Positions 46,619 to 57,614 are shown, counted from the stretch's first letter. The stretch: 64,000 bases of DNA from Aquibacillus halophilus (GCF_009649745.1 NZ_WJNG01000010.1:1-64000); one strand, 5' to 3'. A program made the numbers and translations. The notes: a model not told the origin generated them from the sequence alone.

Positions 46619-46666
46619 TTTTTCCTCCTGGAAAAATAGACATTTATATGATTTAAACAAAACTAG

Positions 46667-46779
46667 ACGTTAAACTAAGTACATCTATTCACTATTAATT
46701 TTAACATAAAATTCCAATAGTTCTTTCAAATACAAAAAAGGATCATCGTAATCGATGATCCCTTGTTAAACCTATTGCT
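46667..46779 (-). repeat. Cassette-boundary repeat E4
   Basis: Best-preserved copy. Minus-strand hairpin ggatcatcg-atta-cgatgatcc followed by ttttttgtatttg, then ttggaattttatgttaaaat and a leader. It terminates the antiporter gene and precedes the frameshifted cassette. Confidence 0.82.
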
Positions 46780-46914
46780 AAGATGAAGTTCACGCATTCA
46801 CGGTTTGTAACAAGAACTTTAGACTTACTCCTTAACCATATAGCCTAAATATAGTACCTAAGAACACATAATCTCAAGTTCTGTATTATTGTTAATGTAT
46901 ATAAAAGCTAACTT

Positions 46915-48387
46915 TTAAAAATCAACTCTTTCAGTTACTTTATTTATAAAAACCTGAGTTACTTGTTTTCTTTTTGATTTAGGAGCTAAAACGTAGATAA
47001 TATCTCCCTCAATCAACTCTGTGCTTCCAGTAGGAGTCACCACATTATCTCCTCGAATAACAGCAGTGATCAGCGTATCACTAGGCAGTTTTAACTCCGT
47101 TAAGGTTTCACCTATAACAGTAGAGTCTTCTTTTACTTGAATCTCAATGATTTCAGATGCAGATTTTCCCATTGAAACTAGCTCCAAGGTATGTGGAGAA
47201 CTTACCTTTTTTTCACCAGTTAGTCCTAATAAGTTTGCTAATGGGGTAATTGAAGCACCCTGAACAAGGGCAGATGTTAAAACAACGAAGAATACAACGT
47301 TAAACAATAACTGACTGTTTTCCAATCCAGCAATCATTGGATACGTGGCAAGTACAATTGGAACGGCCCCTTTTAATCCAGCACTTGAAATAAAAATTTT
47401 GTCATTTAAAGTAAAGCCCATCTTTATTGTACTGATAAACACTCCAATTGGTCTTGCAACTAACATTAAAAGCAGCGAAAGCGCTATTCCTTGCCAAATG
47501 ATATCAACCAATTGATTTGGGAAAACGAGTAACCCCAAAAGAATGAACATTAAAATTTGCATCATCCAAGCGAAACCCTCATTGAAACGAAATATGGAAT
47601 GGCGGAAGGTTAATTCAGAATTCCCAACCAAAACAGCCATAATATAAACAGCTAAAAATCCACTCCCATTCAATGTAGAGGTTAAACTGAAAGTCAATAT
47701 TACGAAGCCTACGGATAGAATTGGATAAAGACCTGAGGAATCTAAATTAATTTTATTGATACTCCAGACTGTTAGTTTCCCCATTAAGAGTCCCATTCCT
47801 ACACCTAATCCCATCTGCCAAATAAAGTTCAACAATGTAATCCAAATGTTTGCATCAGGGTCTTGAATAAGCGAAATTAATGCAATTGTAAGGAATACAG
47901 CCATTGGGTCATTAGTACCTGACTCTGCTTCTAATGTTGATGCTAACCTTCTTTTTATATTTTTACTTCCAATTACAGCAAATACAGCAGCGGCATCCGT
48001 TGAACCAACAATTGCTCCAAATAATAACCCTTCGAGCCAAGTAACATTTAGAATAAATTTCGCACAGATCCCTATTACGACTGTTGTAATCAATACACCA
48101 AAAGTTGCTAAAGAGATAGATGGTTTAACCACTTTACGAATTTGTTTCCAGTCGCTTTGCATACCACCCTCAAAGAGAATAATTACTAAAGCTAGAATCC
48201 CAAACATCTGTGTTAAATTAACATTATCAAAATATATAAAATTGGATAAGAACATACCTACTATAATATAAAAAACAAGGGAGGGTAAACCAAATCGAGA
48301 GGAAAATTTTGTTGTTAAAACACCAATGATTAATAAAATAGCAACAAGAATGAATGAATTATTCATCATATTATTAATAGTAAGCAT
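46915..48387 (-). CDS. CPA1-family cation/proton antiporter with regulatory C-domain
   Basis: 490 aa. About twelve helices (residues 1-385), with the conserved SGTNDPMAVFLT of the ion-binding helix, VGSTDAAAVFAV and SSAGLKGAVPIVLATYP. A TrkA_C/RCK_C-like domain follows (VKEDSTVIGETLTELKLPSDTLI...GDIIYVLAPKSK, about 405-485). This is the NhaP2/CvrA type, which exchanges K+ or Na+ for H+. aggtgg is 6 nt before the ATG. Monocistronic. Confidence 0.9.
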   Translation of the reverse strand: MLTINNMMNNSFILVAILLIIGVLTTKFSSRFGLPSLVFYIIVGMFLSNFIYFDNVNLTQMFGILALVIILFEGGMQSDWKQIRKVVKPSISLATFGVLITTVVIGICAKFILNVTWLEGLLFGAIVGSTDAAAVFAVIGSKNIKRRLASTLEAESGTNDPMAVFLTIALISLIQDPDANIWITLLNFIWQMGLGVGMGLLMGKLTVWSINKINLDSSGLYPILSVGFVILTFSLTSTLNGSGFLAVYIMAVLVGNSELTFRHSIFRFNEGFAWMMQILMFILLGLLVFPNQLVDIIWQGIALSLLLMLVARPIGVFISTIKMGFTLNDKIFISSAGLKGAVPIVLATYPMIAGLENSQLLFNVVFFVVLTSALVQGASITPLANLLGLTGEKKVSSPHTLELVSMGKSASEIIEIQVKEDSTVIGETLTELKLPSDTLITAVIRGDNVVTPTGSTELIEGDIIYVLAPKSKRKQVTQVFINKVTERVDF

Positions 48388-48730
48388 ATATCGCCACCTA
48401 TTCTGTAGTGTAATTGTTTGTATTTTTTATGAAAATTGTTTATTGTTCTTTATTATAGTTTTACCCGTTCCCTACAAAGTGAACAACTCCATTATGTCAC
48501 TCTTCTCCACAAAGTTATCAAATAATTTACTTAATCATATCAAAAAAAATACAATTGCTGTATCATATTGCATTGGCAAATTAATGTTCTACTCAAGTAA
48601 ATCTTTAAACTTTACCTTGTTCTGACTTGCATTTACAATTGCATAATATTTTTTTGAGTTCCGAAAAAAAACATAAAAATTGTTTGCGATAGGTAACGGA
48701 ATCCAGTAGTAAAACTCATAATATCCTTGT
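48388..48730. other. AT-rich upstream region of the antiporter gene
   Basis: About 340 bp without a gene on either strand; it must hold the antiporter promoter. No repeat, operator or RNA structure recognised. Confidence 0.5.
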
Positions 48731-48738
48731 TATTTAAA

Positions 48739-48776
48739 AAACGAGTGTGCCTCTAAGAAAGAGACATACTCGTTTA
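48739..48776 (-). terminator. Terminator of the nucleoside salvage operon
   Basis: aaacgagt...gcctc pairs with gag...actcgttt around taagaaa, just after deoC. Confidence 0.85.
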
Positions 48777-48786
48777 AATTTGGTAA

Positions 48787-49458
48787 TTAGTAATCACTAT
48801 TACTTTTTTCGCCTTTTACAATGGCAACACTTGCGCTTGCACCTATTCTTGTTGCTCCTGCATCAATCATTGCTAATGCTGTCTCACGGTCACGTACTGC
48901 TCCAGATGCCTTTACACCTATATCAGGTCCAACTGTATTACGCATGAGCTTGATATCCTCTACGGTCGCACCGCCTGTTGAAAAGCCAGTTGATGTTTTC
49001 ACATAGTCAGTTCCTGCTTTAACTGCAAGTTCACATGCGATAATTTTCTCATCATTGGTTAGCAAACTAGTTTCAATGATAACCTTAACTAACGCTTTAC
49101 CTTTGGCTGCTTGAACGACAGCCTGAATATCTTTTTCAATTGCATCATGGTTACCATCTTTCATCTTACCAATATTAATTACCATATCAACCTCTGTTGC
49201 ACCTTTTTCAATTGCATCTTTGGTTTCGAGTGCTTTTACCTCGGATGTTGATGCTCCTAACGGAAAACCGATAACAGTACATACTTTTACGTCTGATCCC
49301 TTAAGCAGTGTTGCTGCTTCTTCTATCCAAGTTGGATTGACACAAACCGAATAAAAACCATACTCGATTGCTTCTTTACATAAAGTGATTAGTTGTTCTT
49401 TTGTCGTATCTGCTTTTAGAGCAGTATGATCAATGGTACGGGCAATGTTCTTAGTCAT
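48787..49458 (-). CDS. deoC: Deoxyribose-phosphate aldolase
   Basis: Splits 2-deoxyribose-5-phosphate into glyceraldehyde-3-phosphate and acetaldehyde. 223 aa TIM barrel: IDHTALKAD at the start, [37 protein letters not shown], the Schiff-base Lys in [14 protein letters not shown] and the second Lys in [10 protein letters not shown]. agagagg lies 9 nt before the ATG at 49458, giving the same length as the B. subtilis enzyme. Last gene of the operon. Confidence 0.96.
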   Translation of the reverse strand: MTKNIARTIDHTALKADTTKEQLITLCKEAIEYGFYSVCVNPTWIEEAATLLKGSDVKVCTVIGFPLGASTSEVKALETKDAIEKGATEVDMVINIGKMKDGNHDAIEKDIQAVVQAAKGKALVKVIIETSLLTNDEKIIACELAVKAGTDYVKTSTGFSTGGATVEDIKLMRNTVGPDIGVKASGAVRDRETALAMIDAGATRIGASASVAIVKGEKSNSDY

Positions 49459-49490
49459 TTTCTTCATCCTCTCTTTGTTGTATTCTCCAT

Positions 49491-49907
<417 letters not shown>

Positions 49908-49910
49908 TTA

Positions 49911-50741
49911 TTAATCAAGTTTCTTAGAAAAATTAGCTACCAGTTCTTTAACAAAGCTTAAAAACTGTTCTCTAACTCTCTCCGTTGTTTCAATTACCTC
50001 ATCGTGGGAAAGTGGTTGATCTAGAATACCTGCTGCCATGTTTGAAATACAGGATATACCGACAACATCCATACCTGCGTGACGAGCAACAATTACTTCA
50101 GGGACAGTGGACATGCCAACTGCATCGCCACCAATCTGTTGTAGCATACGTATCTCTGCTGGTGTTTCATAGCTTGGACCGCTATTCCAGACATAGACAC
50201 CTTCTCTAAGAGGTAAATTTAAGTTTTCAGCAACTGTTCGTGCTAGTTGTTGGAGCTGTGGTGAATACGCTGTAGACATGTCAGGGAAGCGAACACCTAG
50301 TGCAGAATCATTTGATCCGATTAGCGGATTTGCTCCCGTGTTATTTATATGATCGGTAATAAGCATCAAATCCCCAGGTTCAAGTGAAGGGTTTACTGCT
50401 CCTGCAGCATTTGTTACTACCATTGTCTCGATGCCTAGATCGCGCATGACACGGACAGGAAAAGTAACTTGATCAAGTCCGTAGCCTTCATAAAAATGAA
50501 ATCTCCCCTGCATCGCAAGGACTGGCAATCCTTTTAAACTACCAATTACTAACTGACCTGCATGACCTTCCACCGTTGATGTGGGGAAACCTGGAATTTC
50601 TGAGTACTTAATTTTAACTGGATTCTCAATTTCATCAGCTAACATTCCCAGACCTGATCCTAGGATTAATCCCACCTTTGGTTCTTGATCAATCTTTTCT
50701 GATATAAAACTGGAAGCTGTTTTTATTAATTCGATATTCAT
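49911..50741 (-). CDS. punA: Purine-nucleoside phosphorylase (trimeric type)
   Basis: Phosphorolyses inosine and guanosine (and deoxy forms). About 276 aa: GLILGSGLG (phosphate loop), EGHAGQL, MQGRFHFYEGY, VTNAAGAVNP and the purine-site stretch WNSGPSYETPAEIRML...GMSTVPEVI. Called pupG in some Bacillus annotations. agggg lies 7 nt before the ATG at 50741, so the deoB stop codon is only a few bases away. Confidence 0.95.
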   Translation of the reverse strand: MNIELIKTASSFISEKIDQEPKVGLILGSGLGMLADEIENPVKIKYSEIPGFPTSTVEGHAGQLVIGSLKGLPVLAMQGRFHFYEGYGLDQVTFPVRVMRDLGIETMVVTNAAGAVNPSLEPGDLMLITDHINNTGANPLIGSNDSALGVRFPDMSTAYSPQLQQLARTVAENLNLPLREGVYVWNSGPSYETPAEIRMLQQIGGDAVGMSTVPEVIVARHAGMDVVGISCISNMAAGILDQPLSHDEVIETTERVREQFLSFVKELVANFSKKLD

Positions 50742-50751
50742 TTTCATTCCC

Positions 50752-51936
50752 CTAATCTTTTATTTCTTTAAAGAAACTTTTACCGTACGTTGGGCTAGTA
50801 ACTGAGAAGTTCTCGGCAATTGTTGCACCAATATCTGCGAACGTCTCTCTGATTGGGAAGGAATTCCCTTGTTTCATAGATTTAGAGTGTACCAACAGTG
50901 GTACATATTCTCTCGTATGATCAGTCCCATGATGAACAGGATCATTCCCATGGTCTGCCGTAATGATGAGCAAATCATCTTCATTTAATTTTTCCAATAC
51001 CTCAGCTAGTCTTGCATCAAACTCCTCTAATGCATCTCCATATCCCTGGGGATCCCGTCTATGACCATAAATAGCATCAAAATCAACTAAGTTCAAAAAG
51101 CTTAGACCTGTAAAGTCGCTATCCATCGTTTCGATTAATTTATCCATACCGTCCATATTAGAAACCGTTCTTAACGATTTTGTTACCCCTTCACCATCAT
51201 AGATATCAGAAATTTTTCCTATCGAAATAACATCATAGTTGGCATCCTTAAGTTCATTCATCACAGTCCGATCAAAAGGCTTTAATGCATAGTCATGTCG
51301 ATTAGGTGTCCGTTCAAATGCACCAGGATTGCCGATAAAAGGACGAGCAATCACACGACCAACCATGTACTCGGGAGCTTTTGTTAACTTACGAGCTAAT
51401 TCGCAAATTTCATATAATTCCTCTAGAGGAACAACTTCTTCATGGGCTGCAATTTGCAAGACAGAATCAGCTGATGTGTACACAATTAAATCACCTGTAT
51501 TCATGTGTTCTTCCCCAAGTTCGTCAAGAATACCTGTCCCGGAAGCTGGCTTGTTTCCAATAATATTCCTGCCAGTCTTCTCTTTTATTTCATTAATCAA
51601 TTCGTCTGGGAATCCATCTGGAAAAGTTCGAAAAGGAGTGTCAATATGAAGACCCATGATCTCCCAGTGGCCTGTCATTGTATCCTTACCTGCTGAAGCC
51701 TCTTGCATTTTTGTATAGTAAGCCATCGGTTTATCAGCTTTGTTAATCCCTTCGATTTCTCGAATGTTACTTAAGCCTAGCTTAGCCATGTTAGGCATGT
51801 TAAGCCCGTTCCTATGAGTAGCAATATGTCCTAATGTATCAGCACCTGAATCGTTGTATTCTTTTGCATCAGGTGATTCTCCAATCCCAACAGAATCAAG
51901 TACAAGTAAAAAAACACGTTTAAATTTGGATACCAT
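50752..51936 (-). CDS. deoB: Phosphopentomutase
   Basis: Interconverts (deoxy)ribose-1- and -5-phosphate. 394 aa of the alkaline phosphatase superfamily: [14 protein letters not shown] (metal Asp), KDTMTGHWE (phospho-Thr), and metal residues in [10 protein letters not shown] and [10 protein letters not shown]. aaggagg before the ATG. Links the nucleoside phosphorylases to DeoC. Confidence 0.96.
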   Translation of the reverse strand: MVSKFKRVFLLVLDSVGIGESPDAKEYNDSGADTLGHIATHRNGLNMPNMAKLGLSNIREIEGINKADKPMAYYTKMQEASAGKDTMTGHWEIMGLHIDTPFRTFPDGFPDELINEIKEKTGRNIIGNKPASGTGILDELGEEHMNTGDLIVYTSADSVLQIAAHEEVVPLEELYEICELARKLTKAPEYMVGRVIARPFIGNPGAFERTPNRHDYALKPFDRTVMNELKDANYDVISIGKISDIYDGEGVTKSLRTVSNMDGMDKLIETMDSDFTGLSFLNLVDFDAIYGHRRDPQGYGDALEEFDARLAEVLEKLNEDDLLIITADHGNDPVHHGTDHTREYVPLLVHSKSMKQGNSFPIRETFADIGATIAENFSVTSPTYGKSFFKEIKD

Positions 51937-51981
51937 AAATTACATCCTCCTTCATTTTGAAACTATAAACTGAACGCATGA

Positions 51982-52158
51982 TTAAGCTTGTAAAAAAGTT
52001 TTACTAATCCAATCAACTAATACTCCACCACTGTAGACTCCAACAATCCCTAACACTCCAGCTAGTACCGGTGGAGCTGGAAGTGGTAGCTTTAGTAACT
52101 TGAAGGCAACACCTATAACTAAACCAGCTATTAAACTTAAAATTAATTCTTTCATCAT
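51982..52158 (-). CDS. XapX-like small membrane protein within the nucleoside operon
   Basis: 58 aa, missed when only longer frames are considered. Two hydrophobic segments flank KLLKLPLPAPPVLAGVLGIV, the signature of XapX (DUF1427) proteins, and the gene begins MMKELILSLIAGLVIG. ggagaa lies before the ATG. It lies between pdp and deoB on the same strand. XapX proteins are named from a nucleoside (xanthosine) gene cluster, so a role in nucleoside or purine membrane traffic is plausible but unproven. Confidence 0.8.
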   Translation of the reverse strand: MMKELILSLIAGLVIGVAFKLLKLPLPAPPVLAGVLGIVGVYSGGVLVDWISKTFLQA

Positions 52159-52192
52159 AATTCTCCTTTTTTACGTATATAAAGACTTTATT

Positions 52193-52206
52193 GTTAGACG
52201 TCCAAC
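52193..52206. promoter_or_regulatory. Candidate GntR operator inside the nucleoside operon
   Basis: gttagacgtccaac is a dyad with one mismatch. Closely related sequences occur twice upstream of nupC (54885-54900 and 54953-54966). May allow separate control of xapX-deoB-punA-cdd-deoC. Confidence 0.5.
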
Positions 52207-52261
52207 CTCTTAGTTGTTAAAAAGTGGGCCCCACTGGGACCCTTACTTTTCTCCGAACAAC

Positions 52262-53566
52262 TTAGTCATGAATAATATCATAAACTAAAGGATTTGGTTC
52301 GACAACCTTTTTCGAAATTTTATAAGAATTGTACACTTTTTCAATAACATCCGTTACTAATTCCTGATTGCTGTGAATAGTTGCCAGCGTATCACCTGTA
52401 CTTACTTTTTCACCGACTTTTTTATTTAGCATGATGCCTACAGCTAAATCAATTACAGAGTCCTTAGTCGTTCGACCTGCGCCTAAAATGCTTGCAGCAA
52501 TGCCAATTTCATCTGCAATGATTTCGGATACAAAACCGTCTTCTTTTACTTTCACTTCAAATGTGTAAGCTGCAGTCGGTAATTTACTTGGATCATCAAC
52601 TACAGATGCATCTCCGCCTTGAGAAGTAATGAACGTTTTAAATTTCTCAATTGCCGCACCAGTCTCAATTACATTTTCTAATTTTTCTCTAGCTTCTTCA
52701 ATCGTTTTAGCTTTTCCTGCTAAATAAACCATTTGGCTTCCTAGCGTCAAACAAAGCTCATGAAGATCTGCTGGTCCATTTCCTCTTAGCGTATCGATTG
52801 CTTCTTTTACTTCTAGTGCATTTCCGATTGCGAAGCCTAATGGTTGATTCATATCTGAGATAACCGCTATTGTATTGCGTCCAGCACCATTTCCGATTTG
52901 AACCATCGCTTGTGCTAGTTCTTTAGCGTCTTCTAGATTTTTCATAAATGCACCTGATCCAATTTTCACATCAAGTACGATGGCATCGGCCCCAGAAGCT
53001 ATCTTCTTACTCATAATTGAACTCGCAATTAGTGGAATTGAATTCACAGTTCCTGTAACGTCGCGAAGCCCATATAACTTTTTATCAGCTGGAGTTAAGT
53101 TTCCACTTTGTCCAACAACAGCAACTTTATTTTTGTTAACTAACTCATTAAATTTTTCACTATCAAGTTCTACTTCAAATCCCTTGATTGACTCAAGTTT
53201 ATCAACGGTTCCACCAGTATGTCCAAGCCCACGTCCTGACATCTTAGCAACTGGTACACCAACAGATGCAACCAGCGGCGCTAAGATAAGAGTAGTAGTA
53301 TCTCCCACTCCACCAGTACTGTGTTTATCTACTTTTATACCTTCAATATCAGATAGATCGATTTGGTCACCTGATTCAACCATTGCCATTGTTAAATGAA
53401 CTCTTTCTGATGTTGTCATATCTTGAAAATAGATGGCCATCGCGAAAGCTGACATTTGATAGTCAGGAATATCCCCATTTGTATAACCCTTAATAACAAA
53501 ATCAATTTCCTGTTTTGTTAATTCATCACCATTTCTTTTCTTACTAATTAAATCTACCATTCTCAT
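52262..53566 (-). CDS. pdp: Pyrimidine-nucleoside phosphorylase
   Basis: Phosphorolyses uridine, thymidine and deoxyuridine. 434 aa: [16 protein letters not shown], the family signature [33 protein letters not shown] (phosphate site), and [12 protein letters not shown]-terminal PYNP_C domain is present (about 345-430). Two ATGs six bases apart are possible starts. Confidence 0.96.
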   Translation of the reverse strand: MRMVDLISKKRNGDELTKQEIDFVIKGYTNGDIPDYQMSAFAMAIYFQDMTTSERVHLTMAMVESGDQIDLSDIEGIKVDKHSTGGVGDTTTLILAPLVASVGVPVAKMSGRGLGHTGGTVDKLESIKGFEVELDSEKFNELVNKNKVAVVGQSGNLTPADKKLYGLRDVTGTVNSIPLIASSIMSKKIASGADAIVLDVKIGSGAFMKNLEDAKELAQAMVQIGNGAGRNTIAVISDMNQPLGFAIGNALEVKEAIDTLRGNGPADLHELCLTLGSQMVYLAGKAKTIEEAREKLENVIETGAAIEKFKTFITSQGGDASVVDDPSKLPTAAYTFEVKVKEDGFVSEIIADEIGIAASILGAGRTTKDSVIDLAVGIMLNKKVGEKVSTGDTLATIHSNQELVTDVIEKVYNSYKISKKVVEPNPLVYDIIHD

Positions 53567-53594
53567 TTTTCATCATCCTTTAGGACAGATTTTA

Positions 53595-54809
53595 TTAAAA
53601 GAACATACCTGCAATAGCTGCACTTAGTAGGGAAGCAAGCATTCCCGCTGCAACAGCACGAAGTCCTAATCTAGCAATATCTTTACGGCGATTAGGTGCT
53701 AAACCACCAAGTCCACCAAGTAGGATTGCCATCGAGCTCAAGTTAGCGAATCCACATAGAGCGAAACTTACTACTAATACCGTTTTCTCTGATAAAGCTG
53801 CAATCTCTGGTGCAAAGGCTGCATAAGCAACAAATTCATTCAATACTAGCTTTTGTCCTATGAAACTACCAGCTTGGACAGCCTCTGACCATGGCACACC
53901 TACTGCAAATGCAATCGGAGCGAAAATGTAACCTAAAATGCCTTCGATCGTTAATCCTTCAAATCCGAATAATCCACCAATTCCGCCTAGCAATCCGTTG
54001 ACAAGTGCAATAAGAGCGATAAACGCTAGTAACATTGCACCTACATTTAATGCTAGCTTTAGACCATCTGAAGCACCTTTTGCGGCTGCGTCGATAACGT
54101 TGGCAGTATCTTCATCTTTTTCAAAATGAATTTCATCTGACGTTTCTGACTTCTCCGTTTCAGGCATCATAATTTTAGCCATAACTAAACCTGCTGGAGC
54201 TGCCATGAAGCTAGCTGCTAATAGGTACTCAAGTGGTACACCTAGTAGTGAGTATCCAATTAGTACCGAACCAGCTACAGAAGCTAGTCCACCTGTCATT
54301 ACGGCAAACAACTCGGAATTAGTCATTTTTGCAAGGAACGGACGAACAACTAGTGGAGCTTCCGTCTGCCCAACAAAAATATTTGCTGCTGCTGATAGAG
54401 ACTCAGACTTACTAGTACCTAATAGTTTAGCCAGTCCTCCACCGATAATCTTTATGAACCATTGCATAATACCAAGGTAATATAAAACTGAAATTAAGGC
54501 CGAGAAGAATATAATTACTGGTAATATATGAAATGCAAAGATTGTTCCAAAATCATCACTGTTGGCAAGTGATCCAAATAAGAAGCCAATTCCTTCATTC
54601 GCATAATTAATAACATTCTGGATGCGCAATGTTAACCACTTAAGAGCGGCTCGACCTGCTTCCCATTCCAAAACGATAAAGGCAAAAAACAATTGAATTG
54701 CTAATCCGCCTAAAATTGTTCTTAAATTAATCGCTTTCTTTTTGTTTGAAAACAGAAACGCTATTGATAAAACTACAAAGATTCCAAATATACCCCATAT
54801 TAAATTCAT
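53595..54809 (-). CDS. nupC: NupC-family concentrative nucleoside transporter
   Basis: Proton- or sodium-coupled nucleoside importer. 404 aa with about ten helices. Conserved segments are [28 protein letters not shown] and [27 protein letters not shown], plus [13 protein letters not shown] near the end. aggag before the ATG at 54809; the longest frame adds three codons. First gene of the salvage operon, with two candidate operators upstream. Confidence 0.95.
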   Translation of the reverse strand: MNLIWGIFGIFVVLSIAFLFSNKKKAINLRTILGGLAIQLFFAFIVLEWEAGRAALKWLTLRIQNVINYANEGIGFLFGSLANSDDFGTIFAFHILPVIIFFSALISVLYYLGIMQWFIKIIGGGLAKLLGTSKSESLSAAANIFVGQTEAPLVVRPFLAKMTNSELFAVMTGGLASVAGSVLIGYSLLGVPLEYLLAASFMAAPAGLVMAKIMMPETEKSETSDEIHFEKDEDTANVIDAAAKGASDGLKLALNVGAMLLAFIALIALVNGLLGGIGGLFGFEGLTIEGILGYIFAPIAFAVGVPWSEAVQAGSFIGQKLVLNEFVAYAAFAPEIAALSEKTVLVVSFALCGFANLSSMAILLGGLGGLAPNRRKDIARLGLRAVAAGMLASLLSAAIAGMFF

Positions 54810-54884
54810 GCTGTTCACTCCTAGTTATTTTTTTAATGTAATTTCTATTACGTTTATAAAGTTTTTGTAATTTTCAACGAATTA

Positions 54885-54966
54885 GGTAGGATGTCCAACA
54901 ACTATATTGTATTGAATGCCCTTACATCGTAATTACATTTACAACTATAAAGGTGAGACGTCCAAC
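54885..54966. promoter_or_regulatory. Two related operator-like sites upstream of nupC
   Basis: ggtaggatgtccaaca (54885-54900) and ggtgagacgtccaac (54952-54966) share gtccaac and a gGacgtcc core with the dyad at 52193-52206. A possible -10 for nupC (minus strand tacaat, near 54912) lies between them, an arrangement suited to repression. Binding by the adjacent GntR/UTRA regulator is inferred. Confidence 0.5.
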
Positions 54967-55183
54967 AAGTCAACACAGTTTTAGACTTTTTTTATTTCCA
55001 AAAACTAGAAGTAGGCAATAATACTAGTGCAAACGCTTTATGTACAAGGGCTTTAAACAATATAACAGACCTCCAACAATCGTTCACAGAATTGTCAAAG
55101 GTCTATTAAACTACTTTTTTAAATATAAGTCTGTTTACTGTTTTTTCAGTCAAAGTCTATTAGCTACAACATAACTGTCATGT

Positions 55184-55372
55184 TGATTTCCGCTTCAGGC
55201 AGTCGCTTTCCGCGGGCAACGCTTCAACTTCCTCGGAAGAAAACCACTTCCTTGAAAAAGAAAAACACTTTTTCTGCGTGCGTTGTTGATTCAGGAAGCT
55301 AATTCAAGTCCTGTGGGATTTTCAGCTGCTCCTGCGATTACTCGTCCATTATAAACAGAAGTTATCTCACAG
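55184..55372 (-). repeat. A-type repeat element split by module M
   Basis: The start matches copy A1 (ggcagtcgctttccgcgggc, from 55198). At 55249 it is interrupted by a 64-bp module M in reverse orientation (55249-55312) with TCCT at both ends, then resumes with gtgggattttcagctg. The far end (from about 55330) is degenerate. Lies between gntR and nupC. Confidence 0.78.
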
Positions 55373-55411
55373 TTTTCATCAATAGCAACAAACTATTCGC
55401 ATAGAGTTAAT

Positions 55412-56137
55412 TCAAAAGACTCGCTTTCTAAACACACTAAAACTAATCTGATCTGAACGAAAGAAGTTAAGTGAATATAAGATTGGCTTATCTGACAAGT
55501 CATAATGAATTTGCTTAAGTATTAACAGTGGAGTATCTGAATCACAATTTAAAATTTCAGAAATTTCCTCATGGTAACCAATTGTTTTGATATCAGCTTT
55601 CGCATAACTAATCGTTATACCCGCTTTCTCTTGTAGTGACTTTAGCATTGATTCCTCATTTAGCTTATATCCTTTTGCAAGCAGGTTTGCCGGGATTTTA
55701 TCAATACAGTACACCAAAGGGGATCCATCTGCTGTTCGAACACGTTTTACTAAAAGAACTTGTTCATTTTCATTTAAGTTTAATTCCTTAATGTCATCAC
55801 TATGTGGATCAACAGAACCAGTAAACAGAAGTTCTGTACCTGGGATCTTATCCTCTCTTTGTATCATATCAGTAATACTAAATAGCTCTTCAATCCCTCC
55901 AGAAAATACTGGTTTTTTATTAACAAAGGTACCAACACCATGTTTTCTAATTATAATATTCTCTTCCTCTAAAATCCGAAGTGCTTCTCTTAATGTATTT
56001 CTGGAAACACGTAGCTCTTTAGCAAAATCAGTCTCTGAAGGTAAACGTTCACCTGGCTCTAGTTCCCCATCGTTAATTTTTTCCTTAATTTGATCAATGA
56101 CTAGTAGATATCGCGGTGTTTGATAGTTATAATTCAT
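55412..56137 (-). CDS. GntR-family regulator with UTRA domain
   Basis: 241 aa, HutC subfamily. Winged helix: YLLVIDQIKEKINDGELEPG, RLPSETDFAKELRVSRNTLREAL, GVGTFVNKKP. UTRA ligand domain from about residue 90 (VLLVKRVRTADGSPLVYCIDKIP; ISYAKADIKTIGYHEEISEIL; PLLILKQIHYD). Located upstream of nupC-pdp-xapX-deoB-punA-cdd-deoC in the same direction, with candidate operators between. Likely a nucleoside- or phosphopentose-responsive repressor of that operon. Confidence 0.9.
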   Translation of the reverse strand: MNYNYQTPRYLLVIDQIKEKINDGELEPGERLPSETDFAKELRVSRNTLREALRILEEENIIIRKHGVGTFVNKKPVFSGGIEELFSITDMIQREDKIPGTELLFTGSVDPHSDDIKELNLNENEQVLLVKRVRTADGSPLVYCIDKIPANLLAKGYKLNEESMLKSLQEKAGITISYAKADIKTIGYHEEISEILNCDSDTPLLILKQIHYDLSDKPILYSLNFFRSDQISFSVFRKRVF

Positions 56138-56304
56138 AATAAGCCGACCCTCCCATATAAAACCATTTTACATTTATTATTAAACCCTTTCAAGAAGCAT
56201 TAGAAGAAACGAAAAAGCAGGTAGCTTATAAAAATTTCGTGACTATCAAAAAAGATTAGTGTATTAGCCTTAATAGTTTCCGTAACCTATCGTAAATAAA
56301 GAAA

Positions 56305-56385
56305 ATGCATGGTAAAGTACCTAACGGTGGGAAGGAAACCTGGAAAGAAATCTACGCCGAAGATTTTGGTAATGATATGATTTAA
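56305..56385 (+). pseudogene. Possible 26-codon gene fragment
   Basis: Reads MHGKVPNGGKETWKEIYAED and then FGNDMI-stop, a protein-like stretch without an evident ribosome binding site. Probably the C-terminal end of a lost gene at the left edge of the third cassette stretch. A degenerate F-like sequence (ctgacgtgaatggtaagtaacc) follows. Confidence 0.35.
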
Positions 56386-56450
56386 GTTTATGCTGACGTG
56401 AATGGTAAGTAACCGTTTCAAAGTCAGGACTCTGAAAAGGGGGTGTATAA

Positions 56451-56927
56451 ATGAGCAATAAGAAACTAGCAAAATTACTTCTTGTAATATTCATGGTAGA
56501 GTTTTTAGCAATTAATCTAATAGACTCGTTATACTACGGAGTGATAAACACATTGTTGTTTGGTGTAGGAATTATTCTTCAATTATTATGCTTTGTGTTT
56601 ATACAAGAAGTTGGGAAAGGGAAATGGTTTTTAGTTAATATCGGGTTATTGGTTCTAATTCCATTGTTATTTATATTTAATCTACCATCCACTACTTATG
56701 AAGGTGGGAAGGTTATTGTCCAAAATGAAATAATTAATGACGAAGTAACCTTTGTTTCTACGGATTACAAACTAATACAAACTACTGATAATTCATCGTG
56801 GTTTATTGGTGATTTTATGTATCATTATGAAGTTGAAGTTTCTGGAGAAAAATTATTTTATGTTGTGAATCCCACTAACGGAAGTTCCCGTCAACTTGAA
56901 GAAGATTTCTTTAGGTATGACCGTTAG
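56451..56927 (+). CDS. Membrane protein with C-terminal external domain
   Basis: 158 aa: three hydrophobic segments (about 7-25, 30-48 and 58-77), then a polar, beta-rich domain (EGGKVIVQNEIINDEVTFVS; FMYHYEVEVSGEKLFYVVNP). aaagggggtg precedes the ATG. Plus strand, unlike most cassettes, and followed by a gggtgc-type F remnant in the same orientation. Family not recognised. Confidence 0.72.
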   Translation: MSNKKLAKLLLVIFMVEFLAINLIDSLYYGVINTLLFGVGIILQLLCFVFIQEVGKGKWFLVNIGLLVLIPLLFIFNLPSTTYEGGKVIVQNEIINDEVTFVSTDYKLIQTTDNSSWFIGDFMYHYEVEVSGEKLFYVVNPTNGSSRQLEEDFFRYDR

Positions 56928-57000
56928 GATTGTTTAATTACCGGGTGCGATAGTTCAGATACGATTGGTAGTAATAGTTAATCGATGGGGGATTTGGTTA

Positions 57001-57432
57001 ATGAAAAAGATGATGTTCTTATTTTTAATGATAGGAATCCTCGTAATAACTGCAAGTTGTTCAGGAAACAAATTAGAAGGAACTAAACCACCCATTCCTG
57101 ATGTTGAAATAGATTCAGTTAATACTCCTGTTGTAAGGGGAGGATATTGTTGGTATGAGTGTGCTGACGCTCCTTCTATACCAGGGATTGTTGAAAGGAA
57201 ACAACCAACAATAGTTTCTAAAAATGCTAGAATCAATATTACTTTTAATTCCGAGCCAAAACCAAATAATATTTCAATAACTCGAAGAAAAAAAGACGAA
57301 AAATCATTGTATAAACAGCCATTAACAGTACCTTGTGAACAAGGGGTATATTATTATGAAATAAATGCAAAATGGGATTATGATGATTTAGATGCTGACT
57401 CTTCCTACGCTTTTGTTATTGAAGTCAAGTAA
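57001..57432 (+). CDS. Lipoprotein of unknown function
   Basis: 143 aa. Signal MKKMMFLFLMIGILVITASC with lipobox TASC. A Cys pair (GGYCWYEC) and CEQGVYYYEINAKWDYDD suggest a compact disulfide-bonded beta domain facing outside. The ATG at 57001 is preceded by a ggggga site; the longest frame starts upstream of it. Followed by gggtgcaag, an F-like remnant. Confidence 0.75.
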   Translation: MKKMMFLFLMIGILVITASCSGNKLEGTKPPIPDVEIDSVNTPVVRGGYCWYECADAPSIPGIVERKQPTIVSKNARINITFNSEPKPNNISITRRKKDEKSLYKQPLTVPCEQGVYYYEINAKWDYDDLDADSSYAFVIEVK

Positions 57433-57614
57433 TATAATTAACCAGCGAAGTAATATGCATTGTGATTTGTTACACTTAAAGTAAACGGGTGCAAGTGTTA
57501 GTTAAGTAACCAACATTGACAATTCATTAGATGATTTCCTCTAATCTTTAATATTAAACCAATGATTATTTTCATTTTTTTATTTCCACACTCGTTACTT
57601 TCATAGGTTAGACA

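Noticed and set aside
54810-55183. Purine or other riboswitch upstream of nupC
   Set aside because: No conserved riboswitch core seen; the operator-like dyads explain the region better.
56287-56472. Minus-strand frame of 61 codons
   Set aside because: No start signal; overlaps the start of the plus-strand membrane protein gene and a protein-like plus-strand fragment.
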